Made by a program: the position numbers and the translations under genes
Notes under the pieces: model-generated
Told to the model about the DNA's origin: nothing
Databases searched by the model: none
What the model saw: the letters and a program-made list of their open reading frames with translations, nothing else
In this document: positions 49,028 through 58,344 of the stretch, piece by piece
Layout: each line of letters begins with the position of its first letter
How positions within the stretch are numbered: position 1 is the first letter of the stretch
Assembly: GCF_010093225.1 (NCBI RefSeq)
Contig: NZ_PDWM01000016.1
Coordinates: 1-60,800, forward strand
Direction: 5' to 3'
Length of the DNA: 60,800 nt
DNA from: Pseudoxanthomonas koreensis
GTDB taxonomy: Bacteria > Pseudomonadota > Gammaproteobacteria > Xanthomonadales > Xanthomonadaceae

Positions 49028-49924
49028 ATGCTCGAGATCCGCTCGCTGTCCAAGACCTATGCCAACGGCGTGCAGGCCCTGAAGGACGTGACCCTGGACA
49101 TCCCGCGCGGGATGTTCGGCCTGCTCGGCCCCAACGGCGCCGGCAAGTCCACCCTGATGCGGACCATCGCCACCCTGCAGGAGGCCGACAGCGGCAGCGT
49201 CTCGCTCGACGGGCTGGACGTGCTCAAGGACAAGACCGAGGCGCGGCGGCGGCTGGGCTACCTGCCGCAGGAATTCGGCGTATACCCGAAGGTCTCGGCC
49301 GAGGCCATGCTCGACCACTTCGCCGTGCTCAAGGGCGTGACCCTGCGCAAGGAGCGCAAGGAGCTGGTGGAGGCGCTGCTGCGCCAGGTCAACCTGTGGA
49401 ACGTGCGCAAGCGCAAGCTGGGCACCTTCTCCGGCGGCATGCGCCAGCGTTTCGGCATCGCCCAGGCGCTGATCGGGCAGCCCTCGCTGATCATCGTCGA
49501 CGAGCCCACCGCCGGCCTCGATCCGGAGGAGCGCAACCGCTTCCTCAACCTGCTGGCCGAGATCGGCGAGAACACGGTGGTGATCCTGTCCACCCACATT
49601 GTCGAGGACGTGACCGACCTGTGCCCGCGGATGGCGATTATTGCTACTGGGCAGGTGCGCCTGGCCGGCGAGCCGCGCGAGGCGATCCGCTCGCTGGACG
49701 GGCGGATCTGGCGCAAGCGGGTGGACAAGGCCGAGCTGGGCGAGGTGATCGAGCGGCACGCGGTGCTGTCCTCGCGCCTGGTCGCCGGGCAGCCGGTGGT
49801 GCACGTGCTGGCCGACGCGGACCCGGGCGAGGGTTTCGCCGCGGTGCCGGCCAACCTGGAGGACGTGTACTTCGGCGAGCTGCGCAAGGTCGCGCTGGCC
49901 GCCAGCACCGCGCAGGCGGCCTGA
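49028..49924 (+). CDS. ABC transporter ATP-binding protein
   Basis: 298 residues from ATG 49028, nine bases after AGGAGG; a longer upstream reading lacks coding character. Walker A GPNGAGKST, Q-loop YLPQEFGVYP, signature FSGGMRQR and Walker B LIIVDEPTAGLDP are intact. The C-terminal ~80 residues are family-specific. It powers the permease-peptidase fusion encoded next (3-base gap). Confidence 0.95.
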   Translation: MLEIRSLSKTYANGVQALKDVTLDIPRGMFGLLGPNGAGKSTLMRTIATLQEADSGSVSLDGLDVLKDKTEARRRLGYLPQEFGVYPKVSAEAMLDHFAVLKGVTLRKERKELVEALLRQVNLWNVRKRKLGTFSGGMRQRFGIAQALIGQPSLIIVDEPTAGLDPEERNRFLNLLAEIGENTVVILSTHIVEDVTDLCPRMAIIATGQVRLAGEPREAIRSLDGRIWRKRVDKAELGEVIERHAVLSSRLVAGQPVVHVLADADPGEGFAAVPANLEDVYFGELRKVALAASTAQAA

Positions 49925-49927
49925 CCC

Positions 49928-52900
49928 ATGCTGCGCCATCTCCTCTCCTTCGAGCGCCGCCTGCTGCTGCGCAACGGCGTGTTCTGGATCGTCATGCTGG
50001 TGTTCGCCCTGCTGGGCTTCGGCAGCATGGCCTCGGACAACGTCAGCTTCGGCGGCGGTGTCGGCAACATCATGCGCAATGCGCCGGCGGTGGTGATCGC
50101 CCTGCTCGGCAGCTTCAGCGTGATGTCGGTGCTGCTGACCACGATCTTCGTGGCCGGCATCGCATTGCGCGACTTCGAGCAGCGCACGGCCGAGCTGTTC
50201 TTCGCCACGCCGATGCGCAAGCGCGATTACCTGCTCGGCCGCTTCGGCGGCGGCTTCCTGGCCAGCCTGGCGATCATGCTCGCCACCGCCTTCGGCCTGT
50301 GGCTGGGCAGCCTGATGCCGTGGCTGGACCAGGCCCGGCTCGGGCCGACGCCTTGGCCGGCCTACGCCTGGGCGTTCGCCGTGCTGGTCCTGCCGAACCT
50401 GCTGTTCCTGTCGGCGCTGCTGTTCCTGCTGGCCACGCTGACCCGCTCGATGCTCTACAGCTACATCGGCGTGATCGCCTTCTTCGTGCTGTGGACGGTG
50501 TCCGGTTTCCTGACCCAGGACCTGGACTCGCGCTGGGTCGGCGCCCTGCTCGACCCGTCCGGCACCGCCGCGGTAGGCGAGCACATCCGCTACTGGTCCA
50601 GCGCGCAGTACAACCAGGATCTGCCGGCGCTGACCGGGCTGCTGCTGGGCAACCGCGTGCTGTGGCTGGGCGTGGCCGTGGCGCTGCTGCTGGCCGCCTT
50701 CCGCCTGTTCCGCGCCGACCGCGAAGGCCTGGTCCTGCGCCGCCGGCGCAAGGCCGGTGCCGCCGAGGCCGAAGCCCCGCCGCTGCCCGGCGTGGCCGCC
50801 AGCGCCACCACCCTCGCCCTGCCGGTGGCGACCCTGCGCCAGGGCGCGGCGGCGCGCTGGACCCAGTACCGCCAGCTGGCCGCGTTCGACCTGCGTGGCG
50901 CGCTGGCCAGCGCGCCGTTCCTGGTGATGCTGGTACTTGGGCTGCTGATGGTGTTCAGCGTGCTCAAGTTCGGCTCGAGCATGTACGGCACCGAGCTGTA
51001 CCCGGTGACCCGGCGCATGCTCTCGGCCATCGACGGCGGCATGTCCCTGTTCCTGGTCATCGTCGTGACCTTCTACGCCGGCGAACTGGTCTGGCGCGAA
51101 CGCAGCCTGCGCGTGGCCGAGGCGACCGACGCCTACGCCCTGCCCGACTGGATCCCGCTGGCGGCCAAGATGACCGCGCTGGCCGGGCTGGCGGTCGCGC
51201 TGTTGCTGGCGGGCGCGCTGTTCACCGCTGGCTGGCAGCTGGGCCATGGCCACACCGCCATCGAGCCGCTGCTCTATCTCAAGGGCATCGCCCTGTCGGT
51301 GCTGCCGTTCGTGCTGATGGCCGCGCTGGCGGTGTTCCTGCAGGCGGTGAGCGGCAACAAGTTCATCGGCTACCTGCTGATGATCGTGTACCTGGTCTCG
51401 CGCGCGGCGATGGGCATGCTCGACCTGGACCATCTGCTGTACCGATACGGTTCGGCGACGCCGACCCCATATTCGGACATGAACCACTACGGCCACTTCA
51501 TCGGTCCGCACCTGTTGCTGCGCGCCTACTGGGCCGCGTTCGCCGCGGCACTGCTGGTGGTGGCGCTGCTGTTCTGGCCGCGCGGCACCTCGCTGGCCCT
51601 GCGCGACCGCCTGCGCCAGGCGCGCGCGCGGCTGCGCGGCCCGGCACTGGCGACGCTGGCGGCCTCGCTGCTGGTGTTCGCCGGGCTCGGCGGCTGGATC
51701 TTCCACAACACCAACGTGCTCAACGAGTACGTGCCCGGCGACCTGGCCAAGGAGCGGGCGGCGCAGTACGAGAAGGACTACCGCCAGTACAAGGACCTGC
51801 CGCAGCCGCGCATCGCCTCGATCCGCGCCGACGTGGACATCTACCCGGAACGTCGCAGCGTCGACATCCGCGGCAGTTACCGCCTGGAGAATCGCACCGG
51901 CGCGCCGATCCCGGAGCTGCACGTGGCGATCAACCCGAACGTGGAGGTGCGGCGCCTCGAATTCGGCCCGCACAGCGTGGTCAAGACCGACGAGGTCCAC
52001 GGCTACACCATCTACCGGCTGACCACCCCGCTGGCGCCAGGCGCGGCGATGGACTTCGAGTTCGAGCTGTCCAGCGAGCCGCACGGCTTTCCGCTCAACG
52101 GCGGCGGCACCTCGGTGGTCTACAACGGCACGTTCTTCAACAACTACGCCGCGCTGCCGCAGTTCGGCTACGACGAGCGCCGCCAGCTGCAGGACCGCAA
52201 CGACCGGCGCAAGCAGGACCTGCCGCAGCTGCCGCGGATGAACCCGATCGACGACGTGGCCGCGCGCGGTTCGAACTACCTGACCAGCGCCGGCGACTGG
52301 GTCGACTTCGAGACCACTGTCTCCACCAGCGACGGCCAGATCGCGCTGGCGCCGGGCTACCTGCAGCGCGAGTGGGAACAGGACGGGCGCCGCTACTACC
52401 ACTACAGGTCAGAAGCGAAGCTGCTGCCGTTCTTCTCCTGGCTGTCGGCCGACTGGCAGGTCGCGCGCGACCGCTGGAACGACGTGGCGATCGAGGTCTA
52501 CCACCACCCCACGCACGGCTGGAACGTGCCGCGGATGATCGACTCGACCAGGAAATCGCTCGACTACTTCAGCCGCAACTTCTCGCCCTACCAGTTCCGC
52601 CAGTTCCGGATCCTGGAATTCCCGGGCTACCAGACCTTCGCCCAGGCCTTCGCCGGCACCATCCCCTACTCGGAGTCGATCGGCTTCATCGCCGACCTGC
52701 GCGACGAGGAGGACATCGACTACGTGTTCTACGTGACCGCGCACGAGGCCGCGCACCAGTGGTGGGCGCACCAGCTGATCGGCGCCAACGTGCAGGGTGC
52801 GACCATGCTGTCCGAGTCGCTGGCCCAGTACTCGGCGCTGATGGTGATGGAGCAGGAGTACGGGCCGCGGCAGATGCGCCGCTTCCTCAAGTACGAGCTG

Positions 52901-53533
52901 GACCGCTACCTGATGAGCCGGGCCACCGAGCGGGTCGAGGAGCAACCGCTGGCGCTCAACGAGAACCAGCAGTACATCCACTACAACAAGGGCTCGGTGG
53001 TGTTCTACGCCCTGCGCGATGCCATCGGCGAGGAGAAGCTGAACGCGGTGCTGGCCGAATTCGTGCAGCAGTGGGGCTTCAAGGGCCCGCCCTACCCGAC
53101 CACCCGCGACTTCCTCGACCTGCTGTATGCCCGCACCGGGCCTGAGCACCACCCGTTCATCCGCGACCTGTTCGAGCGGATCGTGTTCTGGAACCACCGC
53201 GTGACCACGGCCGACGTGCGCAAGCGCGACGACGGCAAGTACGTTGTCACCCTCAAGGTCCACGCCGAGAAGGTATCCACCGACGGTAAGGGCAAGGAGA
53301 CCGAGGAGCCGATCGACGTCGACGTGGACATCGGCGTGTTTGCGCGGCCGGCGGACGGCAAGGAGGTCGACGAGAGGGTGCTGTACCTGCGCAAGCACCG
53401 CATCACCGCAGCCGACGCCACGCTGGAACTGGTGGTCGACGAACTGCCCTACGAGGCCGGCATCGACCCCTACAACAAGCTGATCGACCGCGACTCCGGC
53501 GACAACCGCAAGAAGACGACGCTGCAGCAGTAG
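49928..53533 (+). CDS. ABC permease fused to M1-family aminopeptidase
   Basis: 1201 residues. Residues 1-~580 hold two blocks of about six transmembrane helices each, of the ABC-2 permease type (FWIVMLVFALLGFG, SVMSVLLTTIFVAGIALRDF). A final helix at ~555-580 leads to an exported M1 peptidase domain: zinc site HEAAH (about 939-943) with a Glu ligand ~20 residues on in MLSESLAQYS, and the GAMEN-like exopeptidase segment is replaced by GTIPYSESIGF. One chain thus combines transport and peptidase function; with the preceding ATPase it makes a complete system. Substrate unknown. Confidence 0.9.
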   Translation: MLRHLLSFERRLLLRNGVFWIVMLVFALLGFGSMASDNVSFGGGVGNIMRNAPAVVIALLGSFSVMSVLLTTIFVAGIALRDFEQRTAELFFATPMRKRDYLLGRFGGGFLASLAIMLATAFGLWLGSLMPWLDQARLGPTPWPAYAWAFAVLVLPNLLFLSALLFLLATLTRSMLYSYIGVIAFFVLWTVSGFLTQDLDSRWVGALLDPSGTAAVGEHIRYWSSAQYNQDLPALTGLLLGNRVLWLGVAVALLLAAFRLFRADREGLVLRRRRKAGAAEAEAPPLPGVAASATTLALPVATLRQGAAARWTQYRQLAAFDLRGALASAPFLVMLVLGLLMVFSVLKFGSSMYGTELYPVTRRMLSAIDGGMSLFLVIVVTFYAGELVWRERSLRVAEATDAYALPDWIPLAAKMTALAGLAVALLLAGALFTAGWQLGHGHTAIEPLLYLKGIALSVLPFVLMAALAVFLQAVSGNKFIGYLLMIVYLVSRAAMGMLDLDHLLYRYGSATPTPYSDMNHYGHFIGPHLLLRAYWAAFAAALLVVALLFWPRGTSLALRDRLRQARARLRGPALATLAASLLVFAGLGGWIFHNTNVLNEYVPGDLAKERAAQYEKDYRQYKDLPQPRIASIRADVDIYPERRSVDIRGSYRLENRTGAPIPELHVAINPNVEVRRLEFGPHSVVKTDEVHGYTIYRLTTPLAPGAAMDFEFELSSEPHGFPLNGGGTSVVYNGTFFNNYAALPQFGYDERRQLQDRNDRRKQDLPQLPRMNPIDDVAARGSNYLTSAGDWVDFETTVSTSDGQIALAPGYLQREWEQDGRRYYHYRSEAKLLPFFSWLSADWQVARDRWNDVAIEVYHHPTHGWNVPRMIDSTRKSLDYFSRNFSPYQFRQFRILEFPGYQTFAQAFAGTIPYSESIGFIADLRDEEDIDYVFYVTAHEAAHQWWAHQLIGANVQGATMLSESLAQYSALMVMEQEYGPRQMRRFLKYELDRYLMSRATERVEEQPLALNENQQYIHYNKGSVVFYALRDAIGEEKLNAVLAEFVQQWGFKGPPYPTTRDFLDLLYARTGPEHHPFIRDLFERIVFWNHRVTTADVRKRDDGKYVVTLKVHAEKVSTDGKGKETEEPIDVDVDIGVFARPADGKEVDERVLYLRKHRITAADATLELVVDELPYEAGIDPYNKLIDRDSGDNRKKTTLQQ

Positions 53534-53564
53534 TGGTGCGCGCCTCCCGAATGCGGGAGGCGGA

Positions 53565-53621
53565 AAGAAAGGGGACGGAGGCAATTAAGCCCTTGGCTTA
53601 ATTGCCTCCGTCCCCTTTCTT
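53565..53621. repeat. Perfect 27-bp inverted repeat (REP-like)
   Basis: Arms at 53565-53591 and 53595-53621 are exact complements around a three-base loop. They contain GGGGACGGAGGCAATTAAGC, a sequence type I associate with REP elements mobilised by RAYT transposases. It lies between converging genes and can terminate both. Confidence 0.8.
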
Positions 53622-53636
53622 CACCCGCCACCAACT

Positions 53637-55247
53637 TCAACGCAGATCCCCGATCACCACCTGCGCCGCGTTGTGCCCCGGCGCGCCGGTGACGCCACCG
53701 CCCGGATGCGTTCCCGAGCCGCAGAGATACAACCCCGGGATCGCCCCGCGGTACCCCGCCTGCCCCAGCATCGGCCGCGCCGAGAACAACTGATTCAGGC
53801 TCAGCGCGCCGTGGAAGATGTCGCCGCCGACCAGCCCGAACTCCCGCTCCAGGTCGAGCGGACTGAGCACCTGCCGCCCCAGCACCGACGCCGCGAACCC
53901 CGGCGCGTGCCGGTCCACCGTGGCCACCATCAGGTCGGCGACCTCCTCGCGATGGTCGTCCCAGCTGCGGCCATCCGGCAGTTCCGGCGCCACGTGCTGG
54001 CAGAACAGGCTGGCCACGTGCATCCCCGGCGGCGCCAGCGAATCATCCAGGGTCGACGGCACCAGCATCTCCACGATCGGCTCGCGCGACCAGCCATGCT
54101 CGCGCGCATCGCGCCAGGCGCGGTCCATGTAGTCCAGCGACGGCGCGATGATGATGCCCGCGGTCAAATGTTCGCCCTCGCCCGGCAGCACGCTGAAATC
54201 CGGCAGCCGCGACAGCGCCACGTTCATGCGGAACGTGCCCGAGCCGCAGCGCCAGTTGCGCATCCGCTCGCGGGTGGCTTCCGGCACCGCCGTCGCCGGC
54301 AGCAAGCGTTCGTAGAGCAGCTTCGGGTTCACGTTGGCGACCACCGCGCGCGCGCGCAGCGTCTCGCCGGTTTCGGTCACCACGCCGGTGGCGCGGCCAT
54401 CCTCGACCAGGACCTCGCGCACGCCGGTGCCGGTGCGGATCTCCACGCCGGCCGCCTCCGCCGCGCGCGCCATCGCCTGGGTGATCGCGCCCATGCCGCC
54501 GATCGCGTGACCCCATGCACCCTTGACCCCGTTGGCTTCGCCGAACACGTGGTGCAGCAGCACGTAGGCGGTGCCCGGCGCGTACGGGCTGGCGTAGTTG
54601 CCGACGATGCCGTCGAAGCCGAACAGGGCCTTGATCGGCCCGCTCTCGAACCAGCGGTCCAGGTACTCGGCCGCCGAGATCGAGAACAGGTCGAGCAGTT
54701 CCTGGCGCAGGGTTTCGTCGAGCGCATGCAGGCGCCGTCCCAGGCGCGCGGTGCGCAGCAGTTCCGGCAGTGCCTGCCACCAGCCGCCGTCGGTGATGTT
54801 CGGCGGCGGCTGCAGCGCCAGCGCGCGCAGCACGTCGGCGATGGCGTCCAGCCGCGCTTCGTAGGCGGGCAGCCGTTCCGCGTCGCGGCGCGAGAATTTC
54901 GCCACTTCGTCAGCGGTGCGGCCGGCACCGGTGAGCAGGTAACCGCCACCCTCCGCGGCCGGCAGCGGCAGGAAGTTGTTGCGCTTGCGCAGCACCACGC
55001 GCAGGCCATGGCCGTGCAGGTCCAGGTCGGCGATCACCTTCGGCTGCAGCAGCGAAACGGTGTAGGACGCGACCGAATTGCGGAAGGCCGGATGGAACTC
55101 CTCGGTCACCGCGGCACCGCCGACCACCCCGCGGCGTTCGACCACGGTGACGTCCAGTCCCGCCCTGGCCAGGTAGGTGGCGCAGACCAGGCCGTTGTGA
55201 CCGCCGCCAACGAGCAGTACGTCACGATTTTTGCGCTGTTTTTCCAT
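53637..55247 (-). CDS. Phytoene-desaturase-like FAD-dependent oxidoreductase
   Basis: 536 residues from ATG 55247 (a GTG two codons upstream is also possible). The dinucleotide fold VLLVGGGHNGLVCATYLARA then VVERRGVVGGAA starts the protein, and a C-terminal FAD motif (GLYLCGSGTHPGGGVTG) ends it. Most like the PYROXD2/CrtI-related group. No carotenoid genes are adjacent, so the substrate is open. Confidence 0.88.
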   Translation of the reverse strand: MEKQRKNRDVLLVGGGHNGLVCATYLARAGLDVTVVERRGVVGGAAVTEEFHPAFRNSVASYTVSLLQPKVIADLDLHGHGLRVVLRKRNNFLPLPAAEGGGYLLTGAGRTADEVAKFSRRDAERLPAYEARLDAIADVLRALALQPPPNITDGGWWQALPELLRTARLGRRLHALDETLRQELLDLFSISAAEYLDRWFESGPIKALFGFDGIVGNYASPYAPGTAYVLLHHVFGEANGVKGAWGHAIGGMGAITQAMARAAEAAGVEIRTGTGVREVLVEDGRATGVVTETGETLRARAVVANVNPKLLYERLLPATAVPEATRERMRNWRCGSGTFRMNVALSRLPDFSVLPGEGEHLTAGIIIAPSLDYMDRAWRDAREHGWSREPIVEMLVPSTLDDSLAPPGMHVASLFCQHVAPELPDGRSWDDHREEVADLMVATVDRHAPGFAASVLGRQVLSPLDLEREFGLVGGDIFHGALSLNQLFSARPMLGQAGYRGAIPGLYLCGSGTHPGGGVTGAPGHNAAQVVIGDLR

Positions 55248-55309
55248 GCTCACAGGTATACCACTGTGCCTATACTGGGCGCGCAGGGGGCCAGCGCACG
55301 GGGAGTGTC

Positions 55310-56788
55310 ATGGCCGGAGGAACGGGTCGGACTGGCGGTAGCCGCCGCGGCGCGCTTGCGCTCGCCGCCGGTGTGCTTGCGGCCGTGGCCAGCGTGCTGG
55401 GCGTGGCCGTCGCGCTCGACGACGCGCTGTACGCGCAACTGGCCACCCGGGCTGCACCTGCCTATCCACCACCGGTGACGGTGGTGGGGCTGACCGGTGC
55501 CGAGTCGTGGAGCAACGCCCGTCTCGCCAGCCTGCTCGAGCAGTTGCAAGTGGCCGGCGCGCGTGGCATCGCCCTGGACATGCCGCTGCGCAGCGACCCC
55601 GCCGATCCGGCAGGCGATGCGCGCCTGGCCCGCGCCCTGCTCGACGACCGCATGGTCCTCGGCGTCGCCCTGCAGGCCGGGGACGACGCCCGGCCAAGGG
55701 CGTCGATGCCGCCGGTCGAGTTCGCCGATGCGGCGCGGCTGGCACACGTATGGCTGCCGCGCGATCGCGACGGCCGCATCCGCGGACATCTGCCGCACGT
55801 CGTCAGCCTCGATGGCATCCGCTGGCCGTCGCTGGCCCTGGCGCTTGTGCGCTCGGGCGATGCGGTCGGGGCAGGCCGCATGGAAACGCCGGCACGCTGG
55901 CGCGTGGCTTACGACAACGGCCAGGGTCCAGCACCACGCACGCTGCATGCCAGTGACGTGCTCCAGGGAAACGCCGGCACCGGCCTGCTCGGCGACCACT
56001 GGGTGCTGGTGGGCGTGACCGATCCGGCGCGACTGGCGCCGCTCCCCGGCCCTTACGGCAGCCCCACGCTGTACCCGGTGGAGCACGAGGCGCGCGCGAT
56101 GGCTTCGCTGCTGCAGGGAACGGTTTCCGCACCCTTGTCGGCAGCCGTGCAGGCCCTGCTTTCGCTGCTCCTGGCCGGCGGCGCGGTGTTGCTCGGACTG
56201 GGCGAGAGGCGTAGCACCTGGCGCATGCCGCTGGCGCTGCTGGCCGGCATCGCCGGCGCACTGCTGCTGGCGATCGTGCTGCTGCATTGGCGGCACTGGT
56301 TCGCGCCCGGCGGCGTGGTCCTGGTGCTGGCCGCGATACTGGCCAGCGGCTGCCTGACGGCGCTGCGCCGGCGGCTGCGCGACCGTCGGCGCCTGCCCGG
56401 GCTGGCCACGCGCGGCCGCCTGGCCTCGGCGGTGCATGCGGTCCGCACCAAGGGCACGGCCCATGCGCTGCTGCTGCTGGAGGTGCCGGGAGGAGTACGT
56501 GGCGGCCAGGCCGTCGACGATGCCGCCGCCCGCATCGCACGCCTGCTGCAGGCGCGGGCGCGCCGACCCGGCGACCTGGCCGCGCACCTCGGCGGCGGCC
56601 GCTTCGCCCTGCTGCTGCCAGGGACCTCGGCGACCGCGGCCGAACGCATCCTCGAAGAGATCCGGGCACAGGCGGCCGAGCCGGGGACACCACTGCGCCT
56701 GGCCGGCAGCATCCATGCCTGCGCCGACGAGAGCTGCGACTGCCTGCGGCACCTCGCCCCCCGCACCGCACCCGCCTCGGCAGGCTGA
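55310..56788 (+). CDS. CHASE2-like sensor with degenerate GGDEF-type domain
   Basis: 492 residues. An N-terminal anchor (14-37), a periplasmic CHASE2-like domain (about 40-270; VVGLTGAESW, GARGIALDMPL, GDHWVLVGVTD) and three transmembrane helices (about 275-350) precede a cytoplasmic domain resembling GGDEF but with GGGRFALLLPGT at the active loop. Cyclase activity is therefore unlikely. The input signal and output are unknown. Confidence 0.65.
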   Translation: MAGGTGRTGGSRRGALALAAGVLAAVASVLGVAVALDDALYAQLATRAAPAYPPPVTVVGLTGAESWSNARLASLLEQLQVAGARGIALDMPLRSDPADPAGDARLARALLDDRMVLGVALQAGDDARPRASMPPVEFADAARLAHVWLPRDRDGRIRGHLPHVVSLDGIRWPSLALALVRSGDAVGAGRMETPARWRVAYDNGQGPAPRTLHASDVLQGNAGTGLLGDHWVLVGVTDPARLAPLPGPYGSPTLYPVEHEARAMASLLQGTVSAPLSAAVQALLSLLLAGGAVLLGLGERRSTWRMPLALLAGIAGALLLAIVLLHWRHWFAPGGVVLVLAAILASGCLTALRRRLRDRRRLPGLATRGRLASAVHAVRTKGTAHALLLLEVPGGVRGGQAVDDAAARIARLLQARARRPGDLAAHLGGGRFALLLPGTSATAAERILEEIRAQAAEPGTPLRLAGSIHACADESCDCLRHLAPRTAPASAG

Positions 56789-56820
56789 CAGCAGGCACCA
56801 GGCGCGCGCCGCAGCGGACC

Positions 56821-58194
56821 TCACACCTGCAGGCGCATTCCCGGCCGCGCCAGGATCACCCGCGCGCCGCTGCGCTGGCCGATCTCGCCGGCCAGCGCCT
56901 CGCGGGCACGGTCCTCGCCATGCACCAGCGCCAGCGGCGGCGCGCCGCGGAAGTTCCCGTACCACTCGATCAGGCCCTGCTGGTCGGTATGCGCCGACAG
57001 TCCGCCGACGGTGTGGATCTGCGCGTTGACGCGGTAATCGGATCCGTGGATCCGCACCCATGGCGCGCGTTCGACCAGGCGCCGGCCCAGCGTGCCCTCG
57101 GCCTGGTAGCCGACGAAGACCACGGGGGGGTCGCGCCGGCCGCCCCGATGGCGCGGGTGGGGCAGGAGGCGCCCGCCGTTGGCCATGCCCGAGCCGGCGA
57201 TGACGATCGCGCCGCTGGCGATGGAATTGATCGCCATCGATTCCTGGGTGCTGGCGGTGATGTGCAGGTTCGGCAGCCGGAACGGCGACGGGTGCTGTCG
57301 CCACACGGCCTGCGCCTGCTGGTCGAACAGGTCGTGGTGGCGGTCGTAGACCTCCACCACCCGCCCGGCCATCGGGCTGTCGAGGAACACCCGCCAGCGC
57401 TGCAGGTTCCACTCCTTCCAGTGGCGCGCGAACCAGTACAGCAGTTCCTGGCTGCGGCCCACGGCGAAGGCCGGGATCAGCACGTTGCCGCGCTCGCGCC
57501 AGGCATGATCGAACACCTCGCCCAGTTCGGCCACGGTGGCCTGGCGGTCGCGGTGGTTGCGGTCGCCGTAGGTGGACTCCATCAGCACCAGGTCGGCTTC
57601 GGCGATCGCCACCGGGTCGCGCAGGATCGGGGTGCCCTTCGGGCCGATGTCGCCGGAAAACACCAGCTTCCTGCCGTCCGCCCACAGCTCGACGATGCTC
57701 GAGCCGAGGATGTGCCCGGCATCGCGCAGCGCGATCTCCACGCCGGGCGCGATCGTGGTGCGGGTGTCGTAGGGCAGCGGGCGTAGCAGCTTCATCACCC
57801 GGGCCACGTCCGCGGCGGTGAACAGCGGCTGCTGTGGCGGCTGCTCCGGATCGCGGTGGCGGTTGGCGCGCGCGGCCTCGGATTCGGCCAGCGAGGCGGC
57901 GTCCTCCAGCATCACCGGCAGCAGGTCGGCGGTGGCGCGCTGCAGGAAGACCGGTCCGCGGAAGCCGCGCGCCACCAGCAGCGGCACCCGGCCGATGTGG
58001 TCGATGTGGGCGTGGCTGAGGACCAGGGCGTCGAGCGCGGCCGGGTCGAACGGGAACGGGGCGGCGTTCTGCGCCTCCAGCTCGCGCCGGCCCTGCAGCA
58101 TCCCGCAGTCCAGCAGGATCCGCCGGCCGGCGGCCTCGACCAGGTGCATCGAACCGGTCACCTCGCCGGCCGCGCCGTGGAATTCGACCTGCAT
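56821..58194 (-). CDS. Beta-CASP metallo-beta-lactamase nuclease-like protein
   Basis: 457 residues from ATG 58194. The zinc motif HAHIDH (about 58-63), later DAGHILGSS and FSGDIG, and the beta-CASP plus specificity parts (IAGSGMANGGR, GLSAHTDQQGLIEW) match RNA-processing exonuclease/CPSF73-like proteins. Likely acts on RNA. The segment LLPHPRHRGGRRDPP before VVFVGYQAEG is unusual and Arg/Pro-rich. Confidence 0.88.
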   Translation of the reverse strand: MQVEFHGAAGEVTGSMHLVEAAGRRILLDCGMLQGRRELEAQNAAPFPFDPAALDALVLSHAHIDHIGRVPLLVARGFRGPVFLQRATADLLPVMLEDAASLAESEAARANRHRDPEQPPQQPLFTAADVARVMKLLRPLPYDTRTTIAPGVEIALRDAGHILGSSIVELWADGRKLVFSGDIGPKGTPILRDPVAIAEADLVLMESTYGDRNHRDRQATVAELGEVFDHAWRERGNVLIPAFAVGRSQELLYWFARHWKEWNLQRWRVFLDSPMAGRVVEVYDRHHDLFDQQAQAVWRQHPSPFRLPNLHITASTQESMAINSIASGAIVIAGSGMANGGRLLPHPRHRGGRRDPPVVFVGYQAEGTLGRRLVERAPWVRIHGSDYRVNAQIHTVGGLSAHTDQQGLIEWYGNFRGAPPLALVHGEDRAREALAGEIGQRSGARVILARPGMRLQV

Positions 58195-58344
58195 GTCCGC
58201 CTCCGCCCGTTGCCCAGGGCCCCCATTGTGCCGCCATGACCTCCGGCATTCCCTCCGTTCAGGGACCGGGCGTAGAGTCGCCGGCACTGCCCCGTCCCGG
58301 GGCCCTGCCAGCATGCCCGCGCGCCGGGCCGGAGAATCCGCAAC

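Noticed and set aside
48631-53145. Very long open frames overlapping the ABC/M1 region on both strands (1504 and 1142 codons)
   Set aside because: They are Arg/Gly/Pro-rich shadows produced by high third-position GC; the real genes there have complete family motifs.
57090-57180. Possible compensated frameshift in the beta-CASP protein (odd Arg/Pro-rich segment next to a run of seven C)
   Set aside because: The frame is continuous and motifs on both sides are intact; without homologues the segment cannot be called an error.
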